Positions 33,385 to 48,598 of a stretch of 64,000 nt of DNA are shown piece by piece. The position numbers were made by a program, and so were the translations under genes. Below the pieces are notes generated by a model that saw nothing but the letters and a program-made list of their open reading frames with translations, had not been told where the DNA came from and did no database searches. The DNA is taken from the NCBI GenBank assembly GCA_963971425.1, contig OZ020526.1:1330180-1394179 (forward strand), written 5' to 3'. The DNA is from Bryoerythrophyllum caledonicum. Taxonomy: Eukaryota; Streptophyta; Bryopsida; Pottiales; Pottiaceae. Each line of letters begins with the position of its first letter. The stretch's first letter is position 1.

Positions 33385-33740
33385 CATTATTTTTCCTTCC
33401 TTACTTGAAAGGATTAATAAACCTTGAATTCATTAAGTGTCAAGTTTTTGCACTACTAAAGGTCTAAAATTGTTACCATCATGATTCAAAAGATGTTAGT
33501 TCTGATATAACATTTTTGGGTAGACATAAGAGGTGCGGTATTCCAAAAAAATAGTATAAAGCTCAGAGGTTTTAAAATCACCAAATACACATTTTAACTT
33601 GTTGCAGAGTCTCTTCCTTACTAATGGGAATCCACATGGTTAAAAAAAGATCCTAACACATCCCGTGGTAAAATATATAAGATAATAAAATGGCAAATTA
33701 TTATGTAGAAAAGAATAATACTATTTTTTGGTTTGCTACA
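33385..33740 (-). mobile_element. Degraded fragment of family-1 TTAA repeat (inverted)
   Basis: AAGTGTCAAGTTTTTGCACTA, CTAAAATTGTTACCATCATG and ACATAAGAGGTG are reverse-complement relatives of internal parts of copies A and B. Both ends are lost. Confidence 0.5.
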
Positions 33741-34481
33741 AAGTAAGATGAAGACGCCTTTGGCTTGTGTAAATTCATCCTAGACCAATGCATTGATATC
33801 ATGTTATTCTTTTACCACATTGCTACAGCAAATCACTCTAGAAGTAGTTTTCACTGTGTTTTAGGAAAGAAGTCATGAATTTCGCCCTTAGAAATTTAGA
33901 GCTATTCAAGGCCAATCTTAAAATGGAAAAAAGAAGGAAAAATTAATGCATCACTTCAGAGCAACAGGCCAACCACCATGAGACCTAATTGATGAGAATT
34001 CAGGTGCCCAATTCAAACATTCATTCCTTGACATACTAAGGACATGACTTTGGACAGAGACATGTCAAAAGCTGAATCCCAATGTTTGACAATCTGGCAC
34101 CTTTCCCTGAAAAGTTTTCCAATTTTGAGTACAAACTTGGTTTTTCAATCAGAGATGAGAGAAGACGCAACTGTGACCATAGTTTCATCGCTCATGCTGT
34201 GAGTGTGACAAGCGTGCTACTCAAAAAGAAGTACTAAAACATGATTAGTCTTCAGAAAAAGGTGATGTCTGGTCTCTACTCTTAAAAAAATTTATGACTG
34301 ATTGAGAAAGGATAGGGAAAAGAATGATAACATCTCATCAATGCAAAAGAAGATTGAAGTCATCATACCTGGCTCTTTTTTTATGACTTGAAGAAGTTCA
34401 GGATATTTGAGAATGGAATAAATCACAAAAATAAATCACCCATCTTTCCTAATCTTCTTCATTGATGTGGAACTCAGGTCT

Positions 34482-37170
<2,689 letters not shown>

Positions 37171-37642
37171 GTTAGCTAATTTTCTGATGACAATAGACAA
37201 TAGTTATAAGTCTGTTGAAAAATCCTGATTGAAGGAAGGGAAGATGATACAAATTCCGAACCCTAAAGGAAAGAAGAGGAGTGCACTCACACCAAGAGCT
37301 TAAAATCCAGCAAATTCCTGAGCAACCCACATTAACCCGCAAGTGAAATGAATGATGAAGGTGAGAAATGAAAGCGATGAGCTACCACAGCAACTTAGCC
37401 TTAAACCCTAAACCCTTCAACCCTACATTGAGAAACATGAGCAGGTGAGGAATTCATGCATGTTTTGATTGTCTTTAGACGTTCTTGACATTGGGTTTGT
37501 CCTGAATTGAGTGGAACACCATTTGTAACAAAGATACAATATTTGACACTAGGAAATGCAAGTTCCTCATTTTTCAACACACCCAAAAGTATTACAACTA
37601 GCTAAAGTTTTCCAGAAATATTTTTCATAAGAGGAACGAGAT
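37171..37642. other. VPS26C upstream region
   Basis: Probable promoter and 5' UTR of VPS26C. It contains CCTTAAACCCTAAACCCTT near 37,399, a telo-box-like motif often found in plant promoters of housekeeping genes. Confidence 0.5.
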
Positions 37643-37992
37643 TTAACCCTTAAAGGTCTCAGAAGCCACATTCGGGTAGCAACATTTTGTGTGTATTTGA
37701 CATACAAGGTGTAAGAACTGATGTATACAATAGTTACAAGAGTTTGTATTTGTGTTGAGTCCAATCCAATGAGACATGACAATTCTAATTTAGATCATTA
37801 TTGCACCAGAAGTTGCAAAATGGTCATGTCTTCTAGGTGTTGTATTGGAGCATGATAAGGTTCAGATTGATTGAAATGACCTCCCAATGAAAGATGTTAG
37901 TTGATTCTTCAATCCAAAGGTGTATGTCTTGCTAAGTTTAAGAGTATAATACATGGCCGTATATATAATCCCCGTTGACCTTAAAGGTTTAA
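37643..37992 (+). mobile_element. Family-2 TTAA MITE, copy 4 (longer form)
   Basis: It starts TTAACCCTTAAAGGTCTCAG and ends GACCTTAAAGGTTTAAA. The right part carries the family core (TTGAAATGACCTCCCAATGA). About 130 bp of extra sequence lies in the left half. Confidence 0.7.
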
Positions 37993-38159
37993 ATATGGCA
38001 AAAATTTCCATACCCAATATTTTAGTGGCACCAGCTTATTGCAGGAGGTGGCATGGGGTCACATTTCTGGCCCTCTCATTTTGGAACATGGATTGTCAAT
38101 TTGCCTCACGAGTCTTCCAGTGACATAGATTGAAGCTTAGATCGTGCGGGGCAATGAAT

Positions 38160-38350
38160 GGGGTTATCGTATGTGTTGTATTTGAGAAGGATAAGGTGCA
38201 AATATTGAAATGACCTCCAAGTGAAAGATGTTAGTTGAAGAATCTTCAATCCAAAGGTGTGTGTCTTGCTAAATTTTAGTACATGTTTTGTAGGTTAAGA
38301 GAAAAATACGTGACCGTATATATGGTCCCCCACTGACCTTTAAGGGTTAA
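38160..38350 (+). mobile_element. Family-2 TTAA MITE, copy 5
   Basis: The core TTGAAATGACCTCCAAGTGA, CTTCAATCCAAAGGTG and the end CTGACCTTTAAGGGTTAA are clear. The left terminus is degraded. Confidence 0.7.
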
Positions 38351-40198
38351 ATAGGAATGGATATCATATTCACATGAAGTCGAGACTTGGGATATTATAG
38401 GCACAAGGCACACCAAGGTTATAGGCATAAGGGACAAGAGAGCATTTACAGCAATGGTTCATCATTTGCATTACAAAACCACTTTCACCTGTACAAGTCA
38501 TATTCGAAGGGACGAGCACATGTTGGGGTATGATGTGATTATAGATATTTACACATATGATCTCTTGCAAGACACAATTGGAGATTATAAATATTCCTGA
38601 TTTCACTGTCTAGCATGATTTCTAAGTAGCAAACTTCGACTGCAATCACGGCTTCCATGCCGAGATTACTTACACACGGTTTTATCTGTTCACTATCACC
38701 AACAGTACAGTACAGATTCCCACGTGCATATGATGAATATCATCGCAGGACATCCTCTCAAGATGCGTACAAGATTACGTACCTGGAGAAAGTCATCACT
38801 TCAGCAATTCCAAGAGACCTCCCAAGCTCGACAATTCACTGATCCCCGTGATGATCAAAGCCTGGAAACGATCACTGAAGCCTCTATTACGTCCAAACAA
38901 GCCACATGTTCAGCAGACATTGATGTTCAGCACTTTCTAATGGGAACTGTCTCCTTTCTTGAGAGAGAGATTGTCGGTATTTTCATGCAAGCAAATGATC
39001 TGGAGGGGTTTTGAGGAGAGTGTTCCATTACCAGGGATGGCAGAGATGAAGACAGGTGGTGATGGCAGCGTCGGTGTAGAAGAAGCTCCAGCTGTGGGTG
39101 CGTCGCCAGACTCGTTGCACACGCTTTCCACGAGCTATCCCAAACCGAGATCCAGCTCCGTGTCGGGTAGAATTACTAACTTCGCCACCAACCACCTCTA
39201 AAGGCAGTGAACACAAAGTGGAGTTCCTTCATGTGTTGAACTGCGTTCCTGGTCAGATCCTAGCTTCAATCAAGTTAGAGTGTGAGTAGATTGTAAGCCT
39301 ACCCTGAGCTCAAGAGACATGGCTGGCCCAGCGAGAGAGAGGTCGTCCGCATTCTGCAACTAGCAAATCATGTAAGCCAATCTATGAAAGAAGGTTCTAA
39401 GAAAATACTAATAGAGATGGATGAAGCAACAGGTAAGTTACAATCTATTTATATTGATGAAGGGAGCATATGACTAGTCACTTGAAACTCGAGAATGGAT
39501 GTGATACTGATTTTAACTGGGTGCCGTTTTCCTACTGGTTGAATATAGCTTTGAGAAGAAGCTCTATCCACCAACTACTGTGCTGTAATACAAGAGTTCC
39601 TAGGCTCAGCTTTCATAGGACCTAAAAGAACATTTTTCGAAAGATTTATTCCACCCCTAAGTTACCAATCTTTCCCCCTAATATGAATGTACCGTGATGG
39701 AAAAACTCAAGAGTCGGTGGGTATGTGGAAACTGGAGCGTCTCTTCAACATTTTAGTTCACTTCTCCTCACGGGTTTCACTTCTGATTCACCAACAGTCC
39801 GAATAAACAACTTCACGGGACCAGTCCTGAATCAAGACAATTGAACATTGTTCAGTTTTGCAAAACCAGATTCAATTAAGTAAGAAAGAGTTGGGTGATC
39901 TTTAAACTTAAGTCAAAGAAGTTAGATTCGCCATTCAGAGTGAAGAAAGAAGCCCTGAGATCATGAAAATTAACCGCCTTTTTCTCTCATTAAGATGGAG
40001 AGCCGTTTAGAGCTGAATTTGATTCAATTCACAGTTGAACAGGAGGGGTATATCATTCAAACTTTGGGTGGCATAACATGTAACTCCATAGACTTGAGAA
40101 CAATGTGAACTTGGTACAATTATACAGGTTTCTTATCTGCAACGATAGCAGGATGCATCAGGATTACACCTTAGAGGTAGGCTTATCCGCGTTACTTT
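38351..40198. other. Intergenic region between VPS26C and BUB3
   Basis: About 1.85 kb with no supported gene. A GC-richer patch at about 39,030-39,200 has open frames on both strands, but neither matches a family I know. Part of it may be the BUB3 3' UTR. Confidence 0.45.
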
Positions 40199-42961
40199 TC
40201 ATAGTTGCAAAGCCTTCGCCTTGACCAAAATTACGAAGTCCAACTTTCGTACAGGGTCGATATTCATTATGTTTGTCAGGCTCATAACAACTAAACTTTT
40301 CAAGTTGAAGATACTTAAGATAAAGAGAGATAAGAAAACTCTGTGAAAGAATGAGAAATGCTTACGACAGGGCGCTCTCCTCGAAGGTGCTACTAGCCGC
40401 GACAGCCAGAAGGCGGCCGTCACTGTTGAAAGCCAGAGCAGAGATAGTATTGGAACACTTGGAATACTGCGCATCAAAAACAAGAAGTGTGTCAGTTAGC
40501 CGAAGAGAGCACTCACAGAGTTAGTGAAAACTATATAAAGCTTGAAGCTTAACTCGTCGAGCAGATTAGCAAACAGTAAATCTGAAAGCGGCATTCATCA
40601 CACCTTTCTATCGGTTAGAATATTCGGTACCTGATACAAACGTTTCCTGATATGAACATCCCAGACGTTCACGTGACGATCGCCGCAACCCGTGGCAAGC
40701 GTTCCATACCTACAATATGTCGACGACAGATGTGAATCGGAACACATTAGAACCTAATGTCTAGAAAAATCGAGGAAGAGCCAAGTGGGCCAACTGAGAT
40801 TGTGACCACCTGAGCCCTGTAATGGCCTCATCATGAATGACTTCGACAAGGCACCGGTTTTATTCTAGATATTCTGGGTGGACATTGTTCTAGTACACAA
40901 TGGCACACTAATCAACGTGCATAGATCTGGATAATCACAGAATGTATCGTAAGACCAGAATACTTACTGCGGGTGGAATGCGAGAGCATTGACAGCATAA
41001 GATACTTTTGGGCCTCCCTCGGCTTTACGATGGCACTTGAACACGTACCTGTGTAGTGCAACCAGGGTTTCAGAAATGGCTCAAACGTCACCAGAACTCC
41101 AAACATAACGGGAAACCGATGCAAATTGATGTCAAAGAACGGCGATAGGGCACGTAAGATCAGTCAAACAGAACGCAAAAGGTACTGCAAATCGAAGAAA
41201 TGCATGTTTACAGCTTACTTCTTAGCTTGCGATTCTGAAGGATTGAACCAATCTATGATGACGCGGCCATCTATAGATCCCATTGCAAAACCTGCACCAT
41301 AAAAAAACACGAAAAACAAGCTTATTAAAATTACCACGTCAATGGCAAAATTCGTCATACTGGCGGTTTCCAGTACCTTCTTAAATGTAAATTAAGTGCA
41401 GGTAAAAGACTTCTAGTACCTTCTCTATATTCTGGGCACTGTCGTGTAGATGCAATAAGACATGTTCGATTCGTACCATGACGGACAAAAACAAACTCAA
41501 ATGGCATGTGAAAACCCCCAATATAACGAATAAAGCCATATTCACATGATTAGAAATCATAGAAAATGGCATGAAATGCAGGGGAGGAAAGTCATTCTTT
41601 ACCTGAGCCATCAGGAAAGCAAGAAACAGAACACGTCTGGAATCTGACATGAGTTTCGAAGCACTGCTCTGCCTCGGACATTTTCCGAATATCATACACT
41701 AAGACATGGCGGCCCTCGGTAGCGACCACCAAACGGTGCCCAAGCAGGGACATGCACGCAACATCTCCAGGCACTGCATATGTGCCAGCATGTGCCTTAC
41801 TCCTGGCGTCCCAGCACCGCAACGTCTTGTCCCAGCTCCCAGTTATCACCTGGCCTGCATCCATGCACAAAAACTCAGAAAATCATAACAAAAACGACCA
41901 CACTGATTAGGAGGCCGGCAGTTCGAAATTACACTGATGTAGTGAGGGAGAAGGTGATACCAGATTTCTCTCTAAGGACTGTAAAACGTGATATTCTTTA
42001 GTTAGTGTCACGGTGGCAATACATAGTGGAACCTTTGAGGAGGAGGATCCCGAAATGAACTTTGAACTTCTTGGAAGTGGTTAATGAAAATGACCACTAC
42101 ATGTGTGCCATTGAAGGGTTGAGCATGGCCCATTCATCATTGAATAGACTATCCAACAATCCAAGAGACCGCCCCAGCATTGGTGGTAGAATGGTAAAAA
42201 ATTACAGCCCTAACTAGTACTGAATTTTTGCAAATAAGAGAGCGTGCTGTAGAAGAAAGTGTCACACGTATTATTAGCAGTACACAGTGTAGACGTTTAA
42301 GTGACAGAGCTGGACACGGGAAAAAAAAAATGTATGCAAACAGCCAGCAGACTCACCAGTTGCAGGCGAGTACTGGAGAGCGCGCACAGGACCGTCATGT
42401 AAACCCAGGGTAGTCTCCAAACCAGTGTTAAAATCGTACCTGCTCCACGAGTTAGAATAAGGATAAACATTGCCATAACTAGAACCATCAACTCACCAAG
42501 TAACACCACATATAAGAAAGAACGAAAGCTATGCATCTGCACATTTCCCCTTCACAGAACACTCCTCTGATGCTACTTTTTCTCAAATCTCTCAACCTCG
42601 TTCTCGGTATATGAAGTTCGGCACACACCTGGTGAGGCTGCTGTCAGCACAAGCGCTGTACCCCGACGCGTCATCATGGAAGCAGCAGTCGAACACAGGC
42701 CCTTGCTGTTGAAACTCCGCCTTCATAGTATGAGACGCAACATCGTACAGCCGCAACTTCTGATAACATCCGAAATGTCAGCAACCCAAAAAAACCCAAC
42801 AAAACTCGGCATCCGGGAGAGGAGGGAGAGTCACTCACGCAGTCCCACGACGAAACCAGCAACCGCTCGCTGTTATCGGAGAAGCACAAATGGGTCACTC
42901 CGTCACTCGGTAACGGCCACAACAAAGCCTCCATCAAACTCCCGTCTGCTCTCGTCCCCAT
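40199..42961 (-). CDS. BUB3: BUB3 mitotic checkpoint WD40 protein
   Basis: Eight exons are clear and in frame: 42,961-42,839; 42,759-42,629; 42,439-42,357; 41,854-41,603; 41,291-41,219; 41,048-40,968; 40,709-40,631; 40,466-40,366. A ninth (40,280-40,199) is tentative and gives 334 residues. BUB3 blocks include '[20 protein letters not shown]', '[17 protein letters not shown]', '[17 protein letters not shown]', '[19 protein letters not shown]', 'YVFKCHRK' and '[10 protein letters not shown]'. '[20 protein letters not shown]' and 'TFEE' follow. It is a seven-bladed propeller that binds GLEBS motifs of BUB1 and BUBR1/MAD3 at kinetochores. The C-terminus after 'TFEESALS' does not match the usual EGDK tail, so the last exon could be wrong. 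The start ATG is supported by family length. Confidence 0.92.
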
Positions 42962-43582
42962 CGCTCCAAATTCTTCACAGATCTTGGAATTACAACCCTT
43001 GTGATTGCGAAACCTGTAACTATCACGGCCTCTGATTACAATTCTAAACTTATAATGATCACAGAAGAAAAAAAAACTGGCGACGATTTCACCAAACTTC
43101 TGATGATCACTAAGGGAGAAAAAAACTGGCCACGACTTCGCCGGAGATTTGCGTAATGACAAATTCCAAATCCACTGAAGAATCACTCTCCGTTCCAAAG
43201 TTTCTGATCTCGCTCACAGAGATTTGAATTCAGGGGCAACGCTTTTGGGGTCATGGATCTATGCCCCAAAACCGTCACTTTCTACGTTTCCCTTAGAACT
43301 TCCTCGGCTGTACGCTGGACGTAGATAGCAACGGTTTAAGCAACAGTTTTGGTGTTAGTGTTGCATCTAAAACCATCACTGTCGCCTAAATGTATATAAC
43401 TTCTTGATGCATTGGTAGATATGGACGGTTTCAGGTTTGAAATGGAGTGTGAAAAGGCGGGAAAGGTGGATTCCACGTGGCGAACGATTTCCATCCATGC
43501 TTCACTTCTCGTTTAGTCCTCTGTCATAGTACTTTCATCTATTCATTCTTCTTTTCATCCTTCCAAGCATTACTAGGATTTA
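42962..43582. other. BUB3 upstream region
   Basis: Contains two similar blocks (TGATGATCACT/TAATGATCACA followed by poly-A and ACTGGC(G/C)ACGA at about 43,052-43,130). The block may be the promoter or leader. No gene is supported. Confidence 0.5.
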
Positions 43583-44610
43583 GGGCTAGTTTACACTTGG
43601 GGCCGGATTGAAGGCCGGAAATAACTCTCCAAGTTTCAACCAATAGGATCTTTTAATTTCTCAAAATCCAACCCAAGAGCTTTATACTTGGGGCCGGCCA
43701 AAACCACATTTCATCCTACGTGTCGCCTTAGGTGGCATGGTTTTGGCGCAAAACCATCCGACCCCAAGGGAGCAATTGGGACGAGGTTTGGAGGGCCCAA
43801 ACTCCCATCTAGAGCCGGATTTGGTTCCTCCGTTGGATCCTTCACATCGCTACCGTCAACTAATAAAATAAAAAATTAAAATTATTTGTTATTTTATATT
43901 TTGAAAAATTATTTTTTATTTAAAAAAAATTAATACTATTTTTAGAAAAAAATTATTATTATTGAAATAGTAAATATTATTTTTGAAAAAGTAATTTTTA
44001 ATTTCGATTTTTTTTTAAATCATTATTTTTGAAAAAAAATTAAAGAGTTAAAATACTCCTTTCTAGATATGCACCCAAAAAAAGGGATTTGGCTAAATAG
44101 AGTAAATAAAACTCGTTTTTCCAATAGTCAAAATAGGAAGAGGAATTAAAAGTTGCATATGTATCGGAAAAAAAACTCTCTTTTGTTTTAGACCTATAAA
44201 AAATAAGAGAAAAGGGAAAAAAAATATGAAAATATAAAAAATACTTTTATTTATTTATTTATCTTAAATGTAGTAAGGAAAGAAAACATATAAAGTATAT
44301 ACATGAAACCTATTTTTCTTTAAACTAGGAAAGAAACAAAGACAAAAGCTTGACACATGTGCTTCTATAATTTTTAGTTGAGCCTTATGAAAATCTAAGA
44401 CACTTAAAAATTGGAAATTTAGCCCTAGAATCCAACCCCGACACTTCACATTGACTAGGGCCAAGATGATGAATTTGAAATCCGGCCCTAGAATCCGGCC
44501 TCAATGCTTTACATTATTTGGGGCCGGATGGAAGAATTGGGGCCAGATTGAAGGCCGGATTGAAGGCAAATCCGGCCGGCCTTCCATCCGACCCCTTAGA
44601 AAGGAGATGA
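43583..44610. mobile_element. MITE-like element with GC-rich ends and very AT-rich core
   Basis: GC-rich subterminal repeats built on GGGGCCGGATTGAAGGCCGG lie at both sides (about 43,598-43,850 and 44,410-44,610). They surround about 550 bp of nearly pure A/T. The left end (GGGCTAGTTTACACTTGGGG) resembles the Harbinger-type end at 16,301. I could not fix the right boundary or a target duplication, so two overlapping copies are possible. Confidence 0.55.
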
Positions 44611-44798
44611 TTTCTAGTTTCCAAAAGCGGCTGCTGAGAATACATTGTCTATTTCTGAAAGGAATAGTTCTCCTTATGCTCTCTTTCTTTTCCTTGCCTT
44701 TTTCATTTCTCTCCTCTTGAAAAAGGAAAATTGTAATGACTAGGGAGTTTTCTAATGCACCGCTAGCGAGATGGTGGCGCCGTTTAGGGGCTATGCTG

Positions 44799-45008
44799 AA
44801 TTTGATGTTTAGAGTAGTGGTACTTGATGATTTAAAAGAGGTATACACTTTTACTTTTGATGGAGATTTTTTCTGAGAATACAACCATCTATACTACTTA
44901 ATGAGGGTGATCACTTCAACGTGGTTGGTAAACATATTCATCAAGAGTAAAAACTTATAGCATTTATAATTCATATAGTGTGCCTACACTAAACATCAAA
45001 TTTAGAGT
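44799..45008. mobile_element. Family-3 MITE, copy 2
   Basis: The ends AATTTGATGTTTAGAGTAG and CACTAAACATCAAATT are inverse. Inner parts TTTTACTTTTGATGGAGA and ATTCATCAAGAGTAAAAAC are inverse too, giving a long hairpin. Related to 25.55 kb. Confidence 0.65.
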
Positions 45009-45050
45009 ATGGTTCAAACTCTTTATAAATTACCTCTTTAAGTGTTTGAA

Positions 45051-45170
45051 GAAGAAGAAGAAGAAGAAGAAGAAGAAGAAGAAGAAGAACTTCGGTCTCC
45101 AAGGGAGGCCGGCATGAATAAAGTGTCTGTTCGTTCCACTACAAAAGCAATGCCACTGGACAAAGGTTTA
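45051..45170 (-). mobile_element. 5'-truncated SINE copy with perfect 13-bp target duplication
   Basis: It carries the same 3' body as the SINE at 9.4 kb (CGGTCTCCAAGGGAGGCCGG, CATGAATAAAGTGT, plus strand) and an extended GAA repeat of about a dozen units, which is a TTC tail in the element's own sense. TTAAGTGTTTGAA occurs at 45,038-45,050 and again at 45,171-45,183. The tRNA-like head is missing, as expected of incomplete reverse transcription. Confidence 0.88.
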
Positions 45171-45183
45171 TTAAGTGTTTGAA

Positions 45184-45963
45184 TCTCACATATGTTATGG
45201 AAATTACACTCCCAAAAAATTTACACTATTAAGTGTTATGAGATGACTTGCTCCTTGCTTCATTAATTTCATTGCCATTAGTGTTAATTGGAAATATTGG
45301 AGAGATTATGAGGCAATGAATAGGAGTAGGGGCAGTAAAACGTTATGTAGGGTAGTAAAATTGATGAAATTTAGGATACAAGGTAATATTTTGGATTTAA
45401 ATTAACATGATAGATGAAAACATCATATGAAAATCGGCCCAACCAATGAAAATGTGAATGTTACTAATTATTGAGATCAAGAATTATAAGGGTTGTATGT
45501 TATAACACTATCGTGAATGGGGGCGAGAACTTCTCTTTGAGTAAGGTGAACTTTCTACTCCACCCCCAATGATATTACCCTGCCCAATGATCCCCACTCC
45601 AACTGATTCCCCCTCCACAGAGTAGGCTCCGCACATGATTCAGAATTTGGTGGAGAATATGGCTCATCCCGAACGTACATGACGGTATGGTCAACATGTA
45701 GGGGACGAATTTCAGGGGTCATGTCCCTGAAACCTCCTTTCTTGGGTGCATGTGCGGAGACCTAGTTACCCAAAGATATCCGCACCCGGGTGGGCAGGAT
45801 ATACGATATGCAGAAGGAACACCACATACGGTTACAATACAGTAGAAATTATTGTTTTTGTTGATTTTGTTGAATGGTCGTTTAAAGCATAAGCACCAAC
45901 TAGGAAATAAAGTTGATGCTAAAGCCGTTGGGGACAACGAGCCAATATACTAGTAAAAAAAGT
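45184..45963. other. Intergenic region
   Basis: No gene supported. The minus strand has a 57-codon stretch at about 45,540-45,720 (around 'IRPLHVDHTVMYVRDEPYSP') whose composition looks protein-like, but I recognise no family. Confidence 0.4.
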
Positions 45964-46923
45964 TTAACCCTAAATGAGAAAAATCTTAAGGTGGGTTTTG
46001 GCAAATCTCAGGCACGTTCTCATGGTTGCAATTTATATTCGAAATTCTCAAATTTTTGTACAGAGATGCATGAAGACAAGAGGTACGTGGGAGTATCATT
46101 TTTATTCTCATTGAACTTATAGAAAAATTGTTATACCATCTTAAAGAAAAAACTGTTGAGTGCGGGCAAGTCAGTCAACTTCAAAAACTTTTGCAAAGAA
46201 AATCTAGTAAATTTAAGATTTTCAATACTAGCAAGTAATATTATTTCCTTTCATTTTGTCGGAAACAAATTCTTGTCTTTGATGAAAAAATTCATTTCAT
46301 CCCTAGTCAAAGAATTTCACACATTGCTACACATTGTCAAGCAAGGAACCAAAAAATCTTCTTCTTTTCCATGTAAAACTTCAAGAGCTTTGAATTTTTC
46401 ACATTTTATTTTCCTATCACCAGACGTGGTGTAAACCTTCTTATTGATTGTTCAGATTATCATTCTACAACATTTTGTATTCGCAAAAAATTAAAACTTG
46501 AATTGGCACTTCTTAAACCTCCACTCCTTGCACAATTTTTTGAATATGCTACACCTCTTATCTACATCCAAACATTGGTGTACAAGGAGTTAATATCATG
46601 ATCAACATGATGATATATAATTTAGACCTTGTGTAGTTCAAAAGCTAAAACCTAGTGAAGTCAAATTCTGCTGATCCACTCAACACAGTGATACAAATGA
46701 ACCATTATTTCTACTTTAAACACCAAAATCTTTCAATCAGTGCCGTCGAATTCGATGAAATTTTGTGAGTATGTTAAGGCATGTTTGTATAGAAGTCTAT
46801 TTTAAGATCTTACGGTTGAGAATCCAAAATTCACTTTAAAATGTGATTTTCATGTCTCTTTTTGGCAGTGGCAACTTTGGATTGGTTTTAGAGCGAAAGT
46901 GGTCGTGGTCCTTTAGGGGTTAA
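45964..46923 (+). mobile_element. TTAA-ended repeat, family 1, copy E
   Basis: It begins TTAACCCTAAATGAG and ends GGTCCTTTAGGGGTTAA, 960 bp, close to copy B in length. Internal landmarks are TTTCAATACTAGCAAG, CCTCCACTCCTTGCAC and TTTAGACCTTGTGTAGT, and GAGCGAAAGTGGTCGTGG is shared with B near the end. The left ~180 bp is diverged. Confidence 0.8.
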
Positions 46924-48159
46924 TCATTAAGGTTTTAACGAGATCCCACAGTTAATTCTAGGGATACGAATTTTTGTTTCCTTCCTTCCTCATTGCACTA
47001 GAATTAATAGTGTTGAAGTGTTTTTGGTGTGAAATTGTCAAGGAAATTCAGGGGTATAACTGTAGTGGGAGGCTACTGTATTTTGATGGGACCACCCCCT
47101 GTTACATGCAATCAACAGTAAAGCATCCAACTGACCGCCACACAATCCTTATTCATTGGATAAGATTCCTACTCCCTTGCTACAAGACCTAGCCCTTCGA
47201 AAACCTCCATTCCCTTTACTTGTGTCAAAAAAAAAAAAAAAAAAAAAAAAAACCTCCATTCAGTCCACTTCACAGTTTCTGACGAGCCTGTTACACACGT
47301 GATGGATCGGTAGAGTGCATGCCAAGTCTCTCCAAGTTGGAGGAGATTCCCCAAATTCCAGTCTAGAATAGAATTAGGACTTCATGGATTGTAATTGGCC
47401 ACTACCTTCTCAGATTCCACAGGAGAGTTTTCCTGAAAGTGCACCCCCAAGAGGAAAACCAGTAGGAATATGGTGCCAGACAGGAACAACTTTTATATGC
47501 ATGAGAATAGACGTCCAAAAGTTTCATACTCCATAATTCTGCACCAATGAGATGCACAGCAATCAATGCGCTTGGGTCCTGCCCCATGCAAGCAAAAGCT
47601 TCCCCTAGTACTGTACAGTACTGTACCCCAAGTTCCCAAAGGGCTGACCAATGGTTCCCCCGCACCTTTCCTAAGCCAAGTCATCATGTACATGTGGTCC
47701 CAGTTACTACCATAAGATCCTAAGATTCCTGGTGAAAGATCCTTTACTTTCAGGAAAACTCTAGACTAATGGAATCTCAATTCAAATTGCAGGAAAGGTT
47801 CCCTTCAGTTGTGTAAAAAATGATTAATTAAACAAATTTAAATTTTTAAAAAAAAATCTCAATTCACTTCTTGGATGTAAGTTTGTAACCGTGATTATCT
47901 GGCGGAACACCGTGGGAGGTGTCTAAGTTGTACTTGTTCTGACTTTCACACAACTTGAAAACAAATCTTCCAACGTCTAGCTCTGACCTTGGACCTGGAA
48001 TCAATCCCACCAGAAACACTATTCATCCATATGGTCTCCATCTGATTTTATTTTATTTTAATTTTATGAAGATGCGACTTAGCAGTAGTTTTATGGGAAT
48101 ATAAATTTTTATCTTTGCATTCTGGCTACGGAAAAAAGTTATGCCATCTTAAGCCTCAA
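46924..48159. other. Intergenic region
   Basis: No gene supported. It contains a poly-A run (about 47,227-47,252) and a small palindrome near 47,600. Open frames here are short and unrecognised. Confidence 0.5.
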
Positions 48160-48400
48160 GCGCCCAGGTCATGTTTCTCCGAAACCAAGATACGTGCTGA
48201 TTTTTTTCTCTGAACTAACTTTTGGTGGAAATGTGATGCGTAATTTTAGTATCCAACCTTGAGGAATTGAACTCAACCCATGACTAAAACTTTGGGGAAA
48301 ATTTGCACAACATCTAATAGTTGATGGAATAGACTATAGAGTTTAAAGATATCTTATTTTGGTAATGAAAATTGGGGATTTTGGAAGAATCTATTTGATT
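48160..48400 (+). repeat. Dispersed repeat shared with 31.3 kb
   Basis: CATGTTTCTCCGAAACCAAGA, AACTTTGGGGAAAATTTGCA and ACATCTAATAGTTGATGG match 31,262-31,490 in order and orientation. Confidence 0.65.
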
Positions 48401-48598
48401 TTTGCAAAGTGTTCATGTAATATGTGTGCAAATCTGAACTTCACATTTCACAGCCTTATTCCTCATGCATTTCATAAAACTTGAATGTTGATACCTCCAA
48501 AGTCCCATTTTGGGCCTTGTGGGCTCTAAAGGGTTGAGAAAATATTGGTGAGGTCGGGCATGCTAGGCAACTCCAATTCTTTTTTGCTACAACACTCT

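Larger units (their letters stand above)
29916..34481. other. Long AT-rich intergenic region
   Basis: No gene supported over about 4.5 kb. Separately listed pieces are a possible TTAA-ended element (30,476-30,748), a coding-like relic (31,060-31,250), a dispersed repeat (31,262-31,490) and an inverted fragment of family 1 (33,385-33,740). An open frame at 32,697-32,990 (+; 97 codons) starts near a short GC-balanced stretch, but I recognise nothing in it. Confidence 0.5.

Noticed and set aside
47597-47625. Palindrome around ACTGTACAGTACTGTAC as a regulatory site
   Set aside because: Short, low-complexity and isolated from any supported gene.
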